Source: a virus. Taken from it: a stretch of 30,630 nt of DNA. Shown here piece by piece: positions 7,530 through 14,809 of this stretch (position 1 is the stretch's first letter; every line of letters begins with the position of its first letter). The notes under the pieces were generated by a model, which saw only the letters and a program-made list of their open reading frames with translations, was not told where the DNA came from and made no database searches. The translations under genes and the position numbers were made by a program. The stretch is from IMG/VR virus record IMGVR_UViG_3300037493_005297, positions 1 to 30,630 of that record; one strand, 5' to 3'.

Positions 7530-8198
7530 ATGGCGGCGACATTCGGGACGATGGGCGGCGGGCAGTTCGAGGGGCGCGCGGCGGCGCGTCCGCAGGTCAT
7601 GCGCGAGTTGGTACGGCTTGAGCCGTCTACCTCGTTCTGGTTCATGCACCATCCCGCGCGCTGGATGTTGGTCGCTGGCGAGTGGCTCCCGTGGCTGTCC
7701 AGGCTCGCCGCAGACCCGGGCGTTGCCAACGTCGACCAGAGCGGCGACACCGCCGCGGCCGAGGTGGCCAAGCGGCGCAAGGGGTGGACGATCATCCCCT
7801 GGGACGCCGAGCCGGGCGGCTACGTCGTCGCCTACGACGGTGTCGCGGGCACGGTACACCTCTCCAAGTGGGAGACGCCCAAAATGGTCGCCGGCCAGAC
7901 GCGCATCCAGGGCGACTCCGACGGCTACTGGGCCTTCTGCCGTCGCCTCGTCGTTGACGGCTACATTGACCTCCCCGACGCCGACTTCATTACGGTTCAG
8001 ATCGAGCAGCAGGAGAAGGTCGTCAACGAGTGGCGCGAGAAGGCCCCGAGCTCGCCGTTCCACCGCGAGGCCCTCCCCAACGAAGAGGCCACGCTTGAGC
8101 GTATGCGCGCCGCGATGGAGCGCCTCTACGCCCCCGTCGTCACCGACGACGAGGCGCCCGCCGCGCCCGCGCCTAAGCCCCGTCGGGGGCGCGCGTGA
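7530..8198 (+). CDS. Hypothetical virion/neck protein
   Basis: A 222-residue protein that I do not recognise. The N-terminal half is mixed, with aromatic clusters (FWFMHHPARWMLVAGEWLPWL, WTIIPWDAEPGGYVV). A central part contains SKWETPKMVAGQ and DSDGYWAFCRRLVVDGYIDLP. The C-terminus is helical and ends in a Pro/Ala/Arg tail. A clear AAGGAG lies 4 bases before the ATG. It is the first gene after the capsid terminator, where phages usually carry head-decoration or head-completion genes; no specific role can be claimed. Its TGA overlaps the GTG of a small downstream gene. Confidence 0.8.
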   Translation: MAATFGTMGGGQFEGRAAARPQVMRELVRLEPSTSFWFMHHPARWMLVAGEWLPWLSRLAADPGVANVDQSGDTAAAEVAKRRKGWTIIPWDAEPGGYVVAYDGVAGTVHLSKWETPKMVAGQTRIQGDSDGYWAFCRRLVVDGYIDLPDADFITVQIEQQEKVVNEWREKAPSSPFHREALPNEEATLERMRAAMERLYAPVVTDDEAPAAPAPKPRRGRA

Positions 8199-8341
8199 GC
8201 GAGCGCGCCGGCTATCGCGAGGCCATGGAGCGGATGCAGCGGCAGCTCCGCGACTCGGGCATGGCGAGCGACAAGGCCCGCAAGGTGGCCGAGGACCAGG
8301 CGCGCCGTGCCGATCAGAAGCAATCCGATAAGGGCAAGTAG
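8195..8341 (+). CDS. Small charged helical protein (48 aa)
   Basis: A 48-codon frame beginning with a GTG that overlaps the previous stop and ending in TAG 9 bases before the next ATG. The product is almost wholly helical and charged, with a motif like MASDKARKVAEDQARRADQK. It fills exactly the space between two real genes in the coupled GTGA style used throughout this phage, which supports its being translated. Small basic helical proteins of this sort occur among phage head genes, but I cannot assign a role. Confidence 0.62.
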   Translation: MSERAGYREAMERMQRQLRDSGMASDKARKVAEDQARRADQKQSDKGK

Positions 8342-8350
8342 GGGGGATCG

Positions 8351-9109
8351 ATGTCGCTCGCCGAGACTGTCTACACCGCCCGCTTTCGGTCGTCGGAGAC
8401 GCTCGAACGCGGGCGTACCCAGACGATCACCTGCCCTACCTCGAGGGCGGGGGCGACGGCGACTCCATCGAGCGGCACGGTCACGATCTACCGGCCCGAT
8501 CAGACCGTGCTCGTCACGGGCGCGGTGACGGTGGCGAGCATCGCCACGTTCTCGGTCACGGGCGCGACGACGACGGCCGAGGCCCTCGGCGAGGGGTTTC
8601 TGATCGAGTGGGTGCTCGTCATGCCCGACGCCGTCACCCATACGTTCCGGCAGGACATGGCCCTCTGTCGGCGAACGCTCTACGGAGTCGTCTCCCAGGA
8701 CGACCTCACGCAGCGGCACAGCGACCTCCCGTCTCTGCTCGGCGCCGCCGCGTCGTATCAACCCTACATTGACGAGGCCTTCTTCACGATCTCGAATCGC
8801 CTCATCGGCGCGGGCCGGCGGCCGTACCTTGTGATCCAGCCGAGCGCGCTCCGCGAGTGTCATCTGATGCTGGCGCTTCACCTCGTCTTCATTGACTACT
8901 CGACCTCGGCCGGCGACGGCGGGCGGTGGCAAGCCCTCGCCGCTCACTACCTGTCGACCTATGAACAGGCCTACGGCGCGCTCAAGTTCACGTATGACGA
9001 GGCCGACGACAACCGCGTCGACCCGACGAAGAAGAAGTCGGCGAGCTCGCAGATTTGGACGAACGGCCGCGGCCTCTCGCACGCGCCCTGGACTCGCTTT
9101 GGCAACTAA
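8351..9109 (+). CDS. Putative head-tail connector/adaptor protein
   Basis: A 252-residue protein. The first part is beta-rich and Thr/Val/Ser-rich (for example SSGTVTIYRPDQTVLVTGAV). The rest is largely helical, including YQPYIDEAFFTISNRLIGAG, ECHLMLALHLVFIDYS and LAAHYLSTYEQAYGALKFTY. The helical half resembles head-tail adaptor proteins that bind under the portal. Position after capsid and before tail genes agrees. GGGGGGA precedes the ATG by a few bases. The assignment is by pattern and position only. The next gene probably starts within its last codons. Confidence 0.6.
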   Translation: MSLAETVYTARFRSSETLERGRTQTITCPTSRAGATATPSSGTVTIYRPDQTVLVTGAVTVASIATFSVTGATTTAEALGEGFLIEWVLVMPDAVTHTFRQDMALCRRTLYGVVSQDDLTQRHSDLPSLLGAAASYQPYIDEAFFTISNRLIGAGRRPYLVIQPSALRECHLMLALHLVFIDYSTSAGDGGRWQALAAHYLSTYEQAYGALKFTYDEADDNRVDPTKKKSASSQIWTNGRGLSHAPWTRFGN

Positions 9110-9542
9110 GACCGTCCGCGAACTTCGCGAGGACGTGACCACGCGGATCCTCACGCTGACGGGCTGGCGTGAGTCGCGCGTGCTCCCGGAGACGTTCGGG
9201 CGCGATGCCGACAGCATCGCCCACAAGGCCTTCATAATTCACGCGGTGACGACGAAAGACCTCCGGCTCTACCGCGGCAAGCCCGCCGAGGGCACGCTGA
9301 CCGAGACGGACCTCGAGGTGCGCTTCTCCTGGCGTATGGTGCCGAAGGACATGAGCACGTCCTACGACGACTCCCTCGACGGCGCCCAGGCCGTGATCAA
9401 CGTGCTCATGGTCTACGACGCCACCTGGCCGAGCTCGTACAAGGTGCAGCTCATCGAGACGTCGCAAGCCGCCACCGATACCGGTGAGTGGGTTATCGGG
9501 TCGATACTCTTCCGCGTCGTCCACAATCTCCCGCTCCAATAG
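9099..9542 (+). CDS. Putative neck / tail-completion protein
   Basis: A 147-residue protein if started at the TTG at 9099, which overlaps the previous gene by 11 bases. A much longer in-frame extension upstream reads as a shadow of the preceding gene, and no ATG or GTG lies near, so the start is uncertain. The sequence begins ATKTVRELREDVTTRIL and contains a beta-rich C-terminal half (YKVQLIETSQAATDTGEWVIGSILFRVVHNLP). Its place between the connector and the tail tube fits a tail-terminator or head-closure role, but no family motif is visible. Confidence 0.65.
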   Translation: MATKTVRELREDVTTRILTLTGWRESRVLPETFGRDADSIAHKAFIIHAVTTKDLRLYRGKPAEGTLTETDLEVRFSWRMVPKDMSTSYDDSLDGAQAVINVLMVYDATWPSSYKVQLIETSQAATDTGEWVIGSILFRVVHNLPLQ

Positions 9543-9549
9543 GTGAACC

Positions 9550-10044
9550 ATGGCTCAGTCAACTGTCATCAAGAACTTTCGCGATGGTACGCTGGTTTTC
9601 ACCGACAACACCGGCACGCCGCTGAGCTTGCCTATCGTCTACGAGGCGGGCGACTTCTCGATTGACAATCTGAACGAAGGCCTTGTCGAGACGACTGCCT
9701 ACCTGGACCGCGGCGAGTTCGCGACCCTCCGCAAGACCAACCGCGTCTTCCCGTCGTTCAGCTTCACCGCGCACTTCACGGACCTCTCCGACGCCACCGA
9801 CAAGCTGCTCTACGACCTCGCCCGCAAGACCGGCGCCTGGGCGGTTGGTGTGTCGACGCTCGGCGCCAACGCCGACGCGATGACCTACAAACTCACTTGG
9901 ACGTGCGAGGGCACGAATTTCGGCGACACCGCCGACCACATCCTCATCCTCAACGATGTGCGCGTCACCGTCTCGATCTCGGAAGGCGACCCCAACTCCT
10001 TCAGCGTGTCGGGCATCGTCTACGGCGCGATCACGGCGACCTGA
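9550..10044 (+). CDS. Putative major tail tube protein
   Basis: A 164-residue, beta-rich protein placed just before the tail-chaperone module and the tape measure, the standard place of the tail tube subunit that stacks as hexamers around the tape measure. The sequence shows alternating hydrophobic strands (FRDGTLVFTDNTG, NRVFPSFSFTAHF, MTYKLTWTCEG, VRVTVSISEGDPNSFSVSG), typical of tail-tube beta sandwiches. AGGTGA precedes the ATG. The TGA overlaps the ATG of the next gene. Strong by context and composition, though no motif is diagnostic. Confidence 0.75.
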   Translation: MAQSTVIKNFRDGTLVFTDNTGTPLSLPIVYEAGDFSIDNLNEGLVETTAYLDRGEFATLRKTNRVFPSFSFTAHFTDLSDATDKLLYDLARKTGAWAVGVSTLGANADAMTYKLTWTCEGTNFGDTADHILILNDVRVTVSISEGDPNSFSVSGIVYGAITAT

Positions 10045-10409
10045 TGTCGACGCGCGTAGTCCAGCTCGGGGCGCACTCGGTGACGCTCCGCACCCCGCCC
10101 TCGTTCGCGCTGGCGCGCGTCGTGTCGTTGGCGCTGTCGCAGTCGCCTCTCCTCGGCCTCGGCGCGGCCCTGGGCGCGTGCTGGGGCGGCCGTCCGCTCA
10201 AGGCCACACTCAAGGCGCACCAGCACGACGCGTGCGCCTACGGGGCCGCTGTGGTGGACGAGCTCCACGCGCTCGGTTTTGCGGAGGCTGAGATCTGGAC
10301 GGCGGCGGGTGCGGCTGTCGAGCTCCTCACGGACTCGACGCCGACGGAGGCGGGCGTAGCAGCCGCGGCGGATTTTACCGGGGCGCCGGTGGCGGCCTCG
10401 ACGCCGTAG
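10044..10409 (+). CDS. Putative tail assembly chaperone (gpG-like)
   Basis: A 121-residue, helix-rich protein between tail tube and tape measure, the conserved site of tail assembly chaperones that hold the tape measure protein before tube polymerisation. The ATG overlaps the previous TGA. Its C-terminal tail is Ala/Thr/Pro-rich. In lambda-like phages this gene is extended by a -1 ribosomal frameshift into a second frame; here the next short gene lies precisely in the -1 frame, and that frame is open from 10292 onward. Assignment is by context. Confidence 0.6.
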   Translation: MSTRVVQLGAHSVTLRTPPSFALARVVSLALSQSPLLGLGAALGACWGGRPLKATLKAHQHDACAYGAAVVDELHALGFAEAEIWTAAGAAVELLTDSTPTEAGVAAAADFTGAPVAASTP

Positions 10410-10411
10410 CG

Positions 10412-10591
10412 ATGGAGATCGGGCTCACCTACTGCGGCGAGCCTGACGCGTTCTACGCGTGGGATGTCGAGGTCCAAGAACGCGTCCTCGGGTGGTGGCG
10501 TGCCAAGCACACGCCGCCGCCCGCGGCCAAGCGGGGCAAGACCGCCGCCGAGGGGGACGCCGCGGCGTTGTCGTTCTGGGGGCTCGGATGA
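10412..10591 (+). CDS. Small gene in -1 frame: possible gpT-like chaperone extension (59 aa)
   Basis: A 59-codon frame starting at ATG 10412, two bases after the previous stop, and ending at a TGA that overlaps the next ATG. It encodes MEIGLTYCGEPDAFYAWDVE followed by a Trp-rich helix and a Pro/Lys/Ala tail. No Shine-Dalgarno is evident, so it is made either by reinitiation or by -1 frameshifting from the previous gene. Short acidic-aromatic second frames of this type are typical of the T part of G/GT chaperones. Confidence 0.55.
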   Translation: MEIGLTYCGEPDAFYAWDVEVQERVLGWWRAKHTPPPAAKRGKTAAEGDAAALSFWGLG

Positions 10592-11154
10592 GCGTCACCG
10601 CCACGGTCGACACGCGCAAGCTTGAGCAAGTGATGAGCGAGCTCCTCGTCCTCGTCGTCGGCGAGGTGGGGCGCACGTTGGTCGACATCGCCGACGACGC
10701 CGAGCACAACGCCGAGGGCAAGTGGTACACCCAGGTTCGCCGTCGCACCGGGAAGACGGGCACGCTGAAGACCGAGCTACGACGTGGGAGCGGCGGCGAC
10801 AAGCTTGAAGCCGTCGTGAGCTCCGAGAGTGAGACAAGCAAAGCGACGTATTTAGTGCATCGCCCCGGCCCGTTGTCGATGCGAAAGAAGAAGGTGCCGG
10901 CGTCCGAGTACGCCGAGATCATGTCCTACTTCCGCAAGAACGGACGGCTACCCGAGGGCATCGTCGCGCGTCGGATAGACGACACGGGCCAACCGATCCA
11001 ACTCTCTCGCGAGGTTCGAAACCCGCTGGCGTCGGACGGGAAGAACCTGTGGAACGAGCTGGCCCGCAAAGAGGGAACGAAGATCATCCTCGCGCGCGCC
11101 GATGACCTCGACGCCGCGATGCAACGCGCCGCCGATAGACTGCGACAAGGATAG
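10588..11154 (+). CDS. HK97 gp10-like putative tail component
   Basis: A 188-residue protein starting at an ATG overlapping the previous TGA; an upstream in-frame extension is a shadow of the preceding small gene. It begins VTATVDTRKLEQVMSELL, an opening like HK97-gp10-type proteins, and contains WYTQVRRRTGKTG. The latter resembles the segment around a conserved basic turn in that family, which acts in tail completion at the neck. It is unusual to find such a gene after the chaperones rather than before the tail tube, so this is tentative. The region around 10830-10860 is locally AT-richer. Confidence 0.5.
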   Translation: MSVTATVDTRKLEQVMSELLVLVVGEVGRTLVDIADDAEHNAEGKWYTQVRRRTGKTGTLKTELRRGSGGDKLEAVVSSESETSKATYLVHRPGPLSMRKKKVPASEYAEIMSYFRKNGRLPEGIVARRIDDTGQPIQLSREVRNPLASDGKNLWNELARKEGTKIILARADDLDAAMQRAADRLRQG

Positions 11155-11162
11155 GGGGGAGC

Positions 11163-13031
11163 ATGGCTACCGTAGATCTCACTGTCGCCGCCGACCTCTC
11201 CGCGCTTCGTCGGCAGCTTGCCGAGATCCCTGGCCTCTCCGCGGACGCCGCGACGAAGATGTCGGCCGAGCTCAACAAGTCGATCAAGAGCGCAGAGAAG
11301 GCCTCGCTAACCGCGGCCAAGGCCTCGAAGGCGGCGGCCGAGGGCGCCAAGGCCTCGGGGCGCGCGGCGGCCGACGCGCTCGACACCGCCGCCGCATCGG
11401 CCACGCGCTTCGGGGACAAGGCCGGCGCCGTCGGCTCGAACGCGGGCAAGCTCGCCGGCATCCTTGACATGCTCGTCCCCGGCCTGGGTGGCGTGGCGCG
11501 TGGCGTGGCCGATGTTGCGGACACGGCCGAGGTGGCCTCTGTCGCCACCAAGGGCCTCGGCGTGTCGATGTCCTCGACGCTCGCCGTCCTCGGGCCCGTC
11601 GCTATCGCCGTCGCCGCGTTGGGCGCGACGTATGTGTACCTGTCTTCAGTTCTGGACGAGGTCGAGGTCAAGAACAAGGCGGCCACGGACGACGCGATTG
11701 CTCAAGCCGAGGCGACGAAGAAGGTTCGCGACCGTAAGCAAGAAGTGTCCGATCTCTTTGAGACTTCCGGGGACGCGGCCAAGGCCGAGGGCATCGCAAT
11801 CCGCAAGGCAAACGAGGCTACAGACGCGTCGTTTAGAGACGCGCTCGCGCGCGCCAAGGACAGCGTACAGCAGAAGAAGGACGCTAAGGCCCAGGCCGGT
11901 CAGGCGTTGAATTCTCCAGAGCTGCAAGCTGCCCAGAAGATCTTAGTAAGCCTCGAAGAAGAGATTGAGCTTACGAAGACCAAGGGAGAGCTCGTCATCA
12001 CTCAGCAGTTCGCGGCACAGAAGGCGGCTAAAGAGACGGTCGAAGTCGAGCTTGCCGCGGCCAAAGCTGCCGGCGCCCGCGCCGCGGCGGAAGCCGCTCT
12101 CGTCGCAGAAGAAGCCGCCCGCGCCGAGGTCGAGCGCGGCATCCTCGAACAGACGCAGAACTACCGCTCGGTACTCACGTCTCTTCAGGAGACGACGCGC
12201 GCGACGAACGACGCGCAACTCGAGGGCGCCGCCGCGATTGAGGCGTCGTTGGCACGGCAGATCGAGAAGGTCAACGAGCTCGCCGCGGCCAAGGTTGAGA
12301 GCGGCGTGGGCGGCACCGAGGAGATCCTTGCAATCGAGGCCACGCGCCTCGAGGCGGTGACGGCGCTCCAGGCTAAAGCCGCCGAGGACATCGACGCTAT
12401 CTATGCGGCATCGTCAGAGAAGCGCACCAAGCAGCGCGGAGAAGAGCTCGCGGCCGAGGCCGCGTTCCACGCACAGAGGACGCAGGCGACGGCGTCTGCT
12501 ACGTCGGACCTGCTCGGGACCACGTCGGACGCGTTCGCCGCGGCGGCCGAGGAGCAGAGCAAGACGAACAAGGATGCCGCTATGGCGATGTTCGCCGCGT
12601 CGAAGGCCGCGGCCGTAGCGCAGGCTGTGGTCAACACGGCCTTGGCGATCAGCTCCGCGAACACGCTCCCGCCCCCGGCCAACTTCATCGCGATGGCCGC
12701 CGCCGGTGTGTCGGGCGCGGTGTCGCTCGCGGCTATCGCCTCGTCCCCGCCGCCGAGCTTCAACGACACGCCTGGCGTTCAGATGATGGGGCAGCGCGGC
12801 AACGTGTCGCTCGCGAGCGGCGACTACTTCGCGGCGGCCCGCTCGCCTACGGAGCTGCAACGCCAGGTGGGCGCGACGGCCGGCGGGGGCGTCTCGATCC
12901 TTCAGGTGCGCCTCGGCCACAAGGTGCTCGATCAGTCGGTGGCGCGCACCATCCAGGAGGGCGGGCGCCTATCGCGTGAGATCTCAACTCGGACGAAGAC
13001 CGGCACGACTGGACACCGGAGCCGCGCGTGA
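11163..13031 (+). CDS. Tape measure protein
   Basis: A 622-residue protein that is almost entirely helical and Ala/Lys/Glu-rich. It has a hydrophobic segment at about 135-165 (MSSTLAVLGPVAIAVAALGA), a long coiled-coil middle and a second hydrophobic part near 520-560 (FIAMAAAGVSGAVSLAAIA). These are the signs of a tape measure, which sets tail length and passes through the tube during infection. At about 0.15 nm per residue the tail would be roughly 90 nm, short for a siphovirus. GGGGGAG precedes the ATG. Part of the coiled-coil section (about 11690-12010) uses more A/T-ending codons than its surroundings, suggesting mosaic exchange. The TGA overlaps the next GTG. Confidence 0.85.
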   Translation: MATVDLTVAADLSALRRQLAEIPGLSADAATKMSAELNKSIKSAEKASLTAAKASKAAAEGAKASGRAAADALDTAAASATRFGDKAGAVGSNAGKLAGILDMLVPGLGGVARGVADVADTAEVASVATKGLGVSMSSTLAVLGPVAIAVAALGATYVYLSSVLDEVEVKNKAATDDAIAQAEATKKVRDRKQEVSDLFETSGDAAKAEGIAIRKANEATDASFRDALARAKDSVQQKKDAKAQAGQALNSPELQAAQKILVSLEEEIELTKTKGELVITQQFAAQKAAKETVEVELAAAKAAGARAAAEAALVAEEAARAEVERGILEQTQNYRSVLTSLQETTRATNDAQLEGAAAIEASLARQIEKVNELAAAKVESGVGGTEEILAIEATRLEAVTALQAKAAEDIDAIYAASSEKRTKQRGEELAAEAAFHAQRTQATASATSDLLGTTSDAFAAAAEEQSKTNKDAAMAMFAASKAAAVAQAVVNTALAISSANTLPPPANFIAMAAAGVSGAVSLAAIASSPPPSFNDTPGVQMMGQRGNVSLASGDYFAAARSPTELQRQVGATAGGGVSILQVRLGHKVLDQSVARTIQEGGRLSREISTRTKTGTTGHRSRA

Positions 13032-14806
13032 TCCTCTACCCCTCCCAGCTCACCGGGCGCCGCGTGCATTGGCTCCTCACCGTCGAAGTCGGCGGCGTCC
13101 TTATGCGGATGGCGTCGGACGAGCTCGACGTGGTCACCGACGACGGCGAGGTGCTCCACTACTGCGCTGGTCTGGATGACATCGAGACGACCGAGAGCAT
13201 CTCTCTGTTCAGCGACTCGTCTGGGCAGCTCTCGGTTCCGATGGAGTTCCTTCCGCCGCCGGGCGTCTCCGTCGCCGAGATGATCGCTCGCGGCGACGAC
13301 CTCTCCGCGGGCCGGGGCGAGCTCGCGCGCTGGGTCGAGGGCACGTCCTACGAGGCCAGGCGCGTCGTCCTCGTTGGCGGCCTCACGGACCCCGAGTACG
13401 GCGACGACGGCGAGGCCGTGGCGACGACGCTCGAGGAGCGCCTCGCGTACACGGAGACGCTCACCGGGGCGCCGTCGCTTGCGGTGAGCGCGGCGACGTG
13501 GGATCACACGTCGTCTCTTCTGGACCAGTGGCTCGACGTGCCGTACCCCATCGTGGTCGGGCGCCCCGGGAAGACGAGCGCCAGCGACTACATCACCGGA
13601 TCGCCGGCGCAGTGGGCAGACCATCGAACTGAAAACCCCGGCGGATGGGGCGGGCGCTCAAGCTCGGTGGGTCAAGTCGTCGTACTCGCAGGGCATCACG
13701 TTAGCGCAAAATATGTGTACCTCAATCACGACGGATACACGGCGGTTGACAAGCGGTTCAAGGTCTTCAACGGCTGGGACCAGGCGGGGCAGCCGGTGGC
13801 GTTCATCGGATGGTACTTGACGACGACGTCGCCTGACGCGTTTGAGTTCGACAATACCTACGCCTACACCTGGTTTGTCGACCCGGATCCGAACACGACG
13901 ACGGGCGGCCCGACGGTGAGCTTTGGATCGCTGTTCGTGGACCTTGAGGCGACGTTCACCGACACTACGCAGACGGCCCTCTTCGTCATCTGGAACGACG
14001 AGGCCACAGTCGACGGCGGTGGCGGTGGCCTTGTCCGCGACGGTGTCACCATTCGCGCCGCCGGTGACGTGCTCGCTTACTTCCTCGGCCTCACGACCAT
14101 CGCGGTCGACTGGGGCCGCCTCGCCGCAGCGACTCCGCTCCTTGCCGCGTACCAGCTCGACGGGTGCATCACCGAGCGCGTGGACGTGTGGCAGTTCCTA
14201 CGGGACGAGATCCTCCCGCTCCTCCCGGTGTCCATCGTGTCAGGGCCGCTCGGCATCTACCCGGTGGTCTGGCGCTACGACGCGACGGCCGCCGACGCCG
14301 TCCTCGTGATCGACGCGGACACGGACGCGAGCATCAGCCGTGACGGGCGCGTGGCCTACGACTCCCAGGACCGCGCCAACCGGCTGTCGTTGGAGTACCA
14401 GTTGTCCTACCGCACGGGCAACTTCCAGACGACGCTCACCTACGGCAGCGAGGCGGACGCCGCCCTCGACTCGGCCGTCACCGAGCATCCGCTATGCACT
14501 TGGTCCCAGGGGCGGACGGGGCGCGTAGTCGAGCGCAGCCTGACGTCGGCGTGGGTCTACGACGAGTCCACGGCCTACGCCATCCTCGAGTGGCAAGCGG
14601 CGGCCTACGCACTCCCGACGCGCACGGTGGCGTACCAGGTTCCCGAGGTTGAGTTCGTGCACGTCGAGCGGGGCATGGTCGCCACGCTCACGGACTCGTC
14701 CATCTACGCGGCCGGCGCGGTGTGTTTGGTGCGAGAGGTAACGACGGACGGGACGGGATACTTGACGCTCACGCTCCAACTGCTCGACTCCCCGTTGACG
14801 AGGTAG
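13028..14806 (+). CDS. Putative baseplate / tail-tip hub protein
   Basis: A 592-residue, beta-rich protein directly after the tape measure, where siphophages carry the distal tail and hub (Tal-like) proteins. The GTG overlaps the tape measure stop. The N-terminus (YPSQLTGRRVHWLLTVEVGG) and the C-terminal part with repeated aromatic strands (ANRLSLEYQLSYRTGNFQTT, FVHVERGMVATLTDSS) suggest a hub that forms the tail tip. An internal stretch around residues 200-340 has asymmetric, more AT-rich codons (13620-13760) and may be an inserted domain. No enzymatic motif is seen. Confidence 0.62.
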   Translation: MILYPSQLTGRRVHWLLTVEVGGVLMRMASDELDVVTDDGEVLHYCAGLDDIETTESISLFSDSSGQLSVPMEFLPPPGVSVAEMIARGDDLSAGRGELARWVEGTSYEARRVVLVGGLTDPEYGDDGEAVATTLEERLAYTETLTGAPSLAVSAATWDHTSSLLDQWLDVPYPIVVGRPGKTSASDYITGSPAQWADHRTENPGGWGGRSSSVGQVVVLAGHHVSAKYVYLNHDGYTAVDKRFKVFNGWDQAGQPVAFIGWYLTTTSPDAFEFDNTYAYTWFVDPDPNTTTGGPTVSFGSLFVDLEATFTDTTQTALFVIWNDEATVDGGGGGLVRDGVTIRAAGDVLAYFLGLTTIAVDWGRLAAATPLLAAYQLDGCITERVDVWQFLRDEILPLLPVSIVSGPLGIYPVVWRYDATAADAVLVIDADTDASISRDGRVAYDSQDRANRLSLEYQLSYRTGNFQTTLTYGSEADAALDSAVTEHPLCTWSQGRTGRVVERSLTSAWVYDESTAYAILEWQAAAYALPTRTVAYQVPEVEFVHVERGMVATLTDSSIYAAGAVCLVREVTTDGTGYLTLTLQLLDSPLTR

Positions 14807-14809
14807 CCC

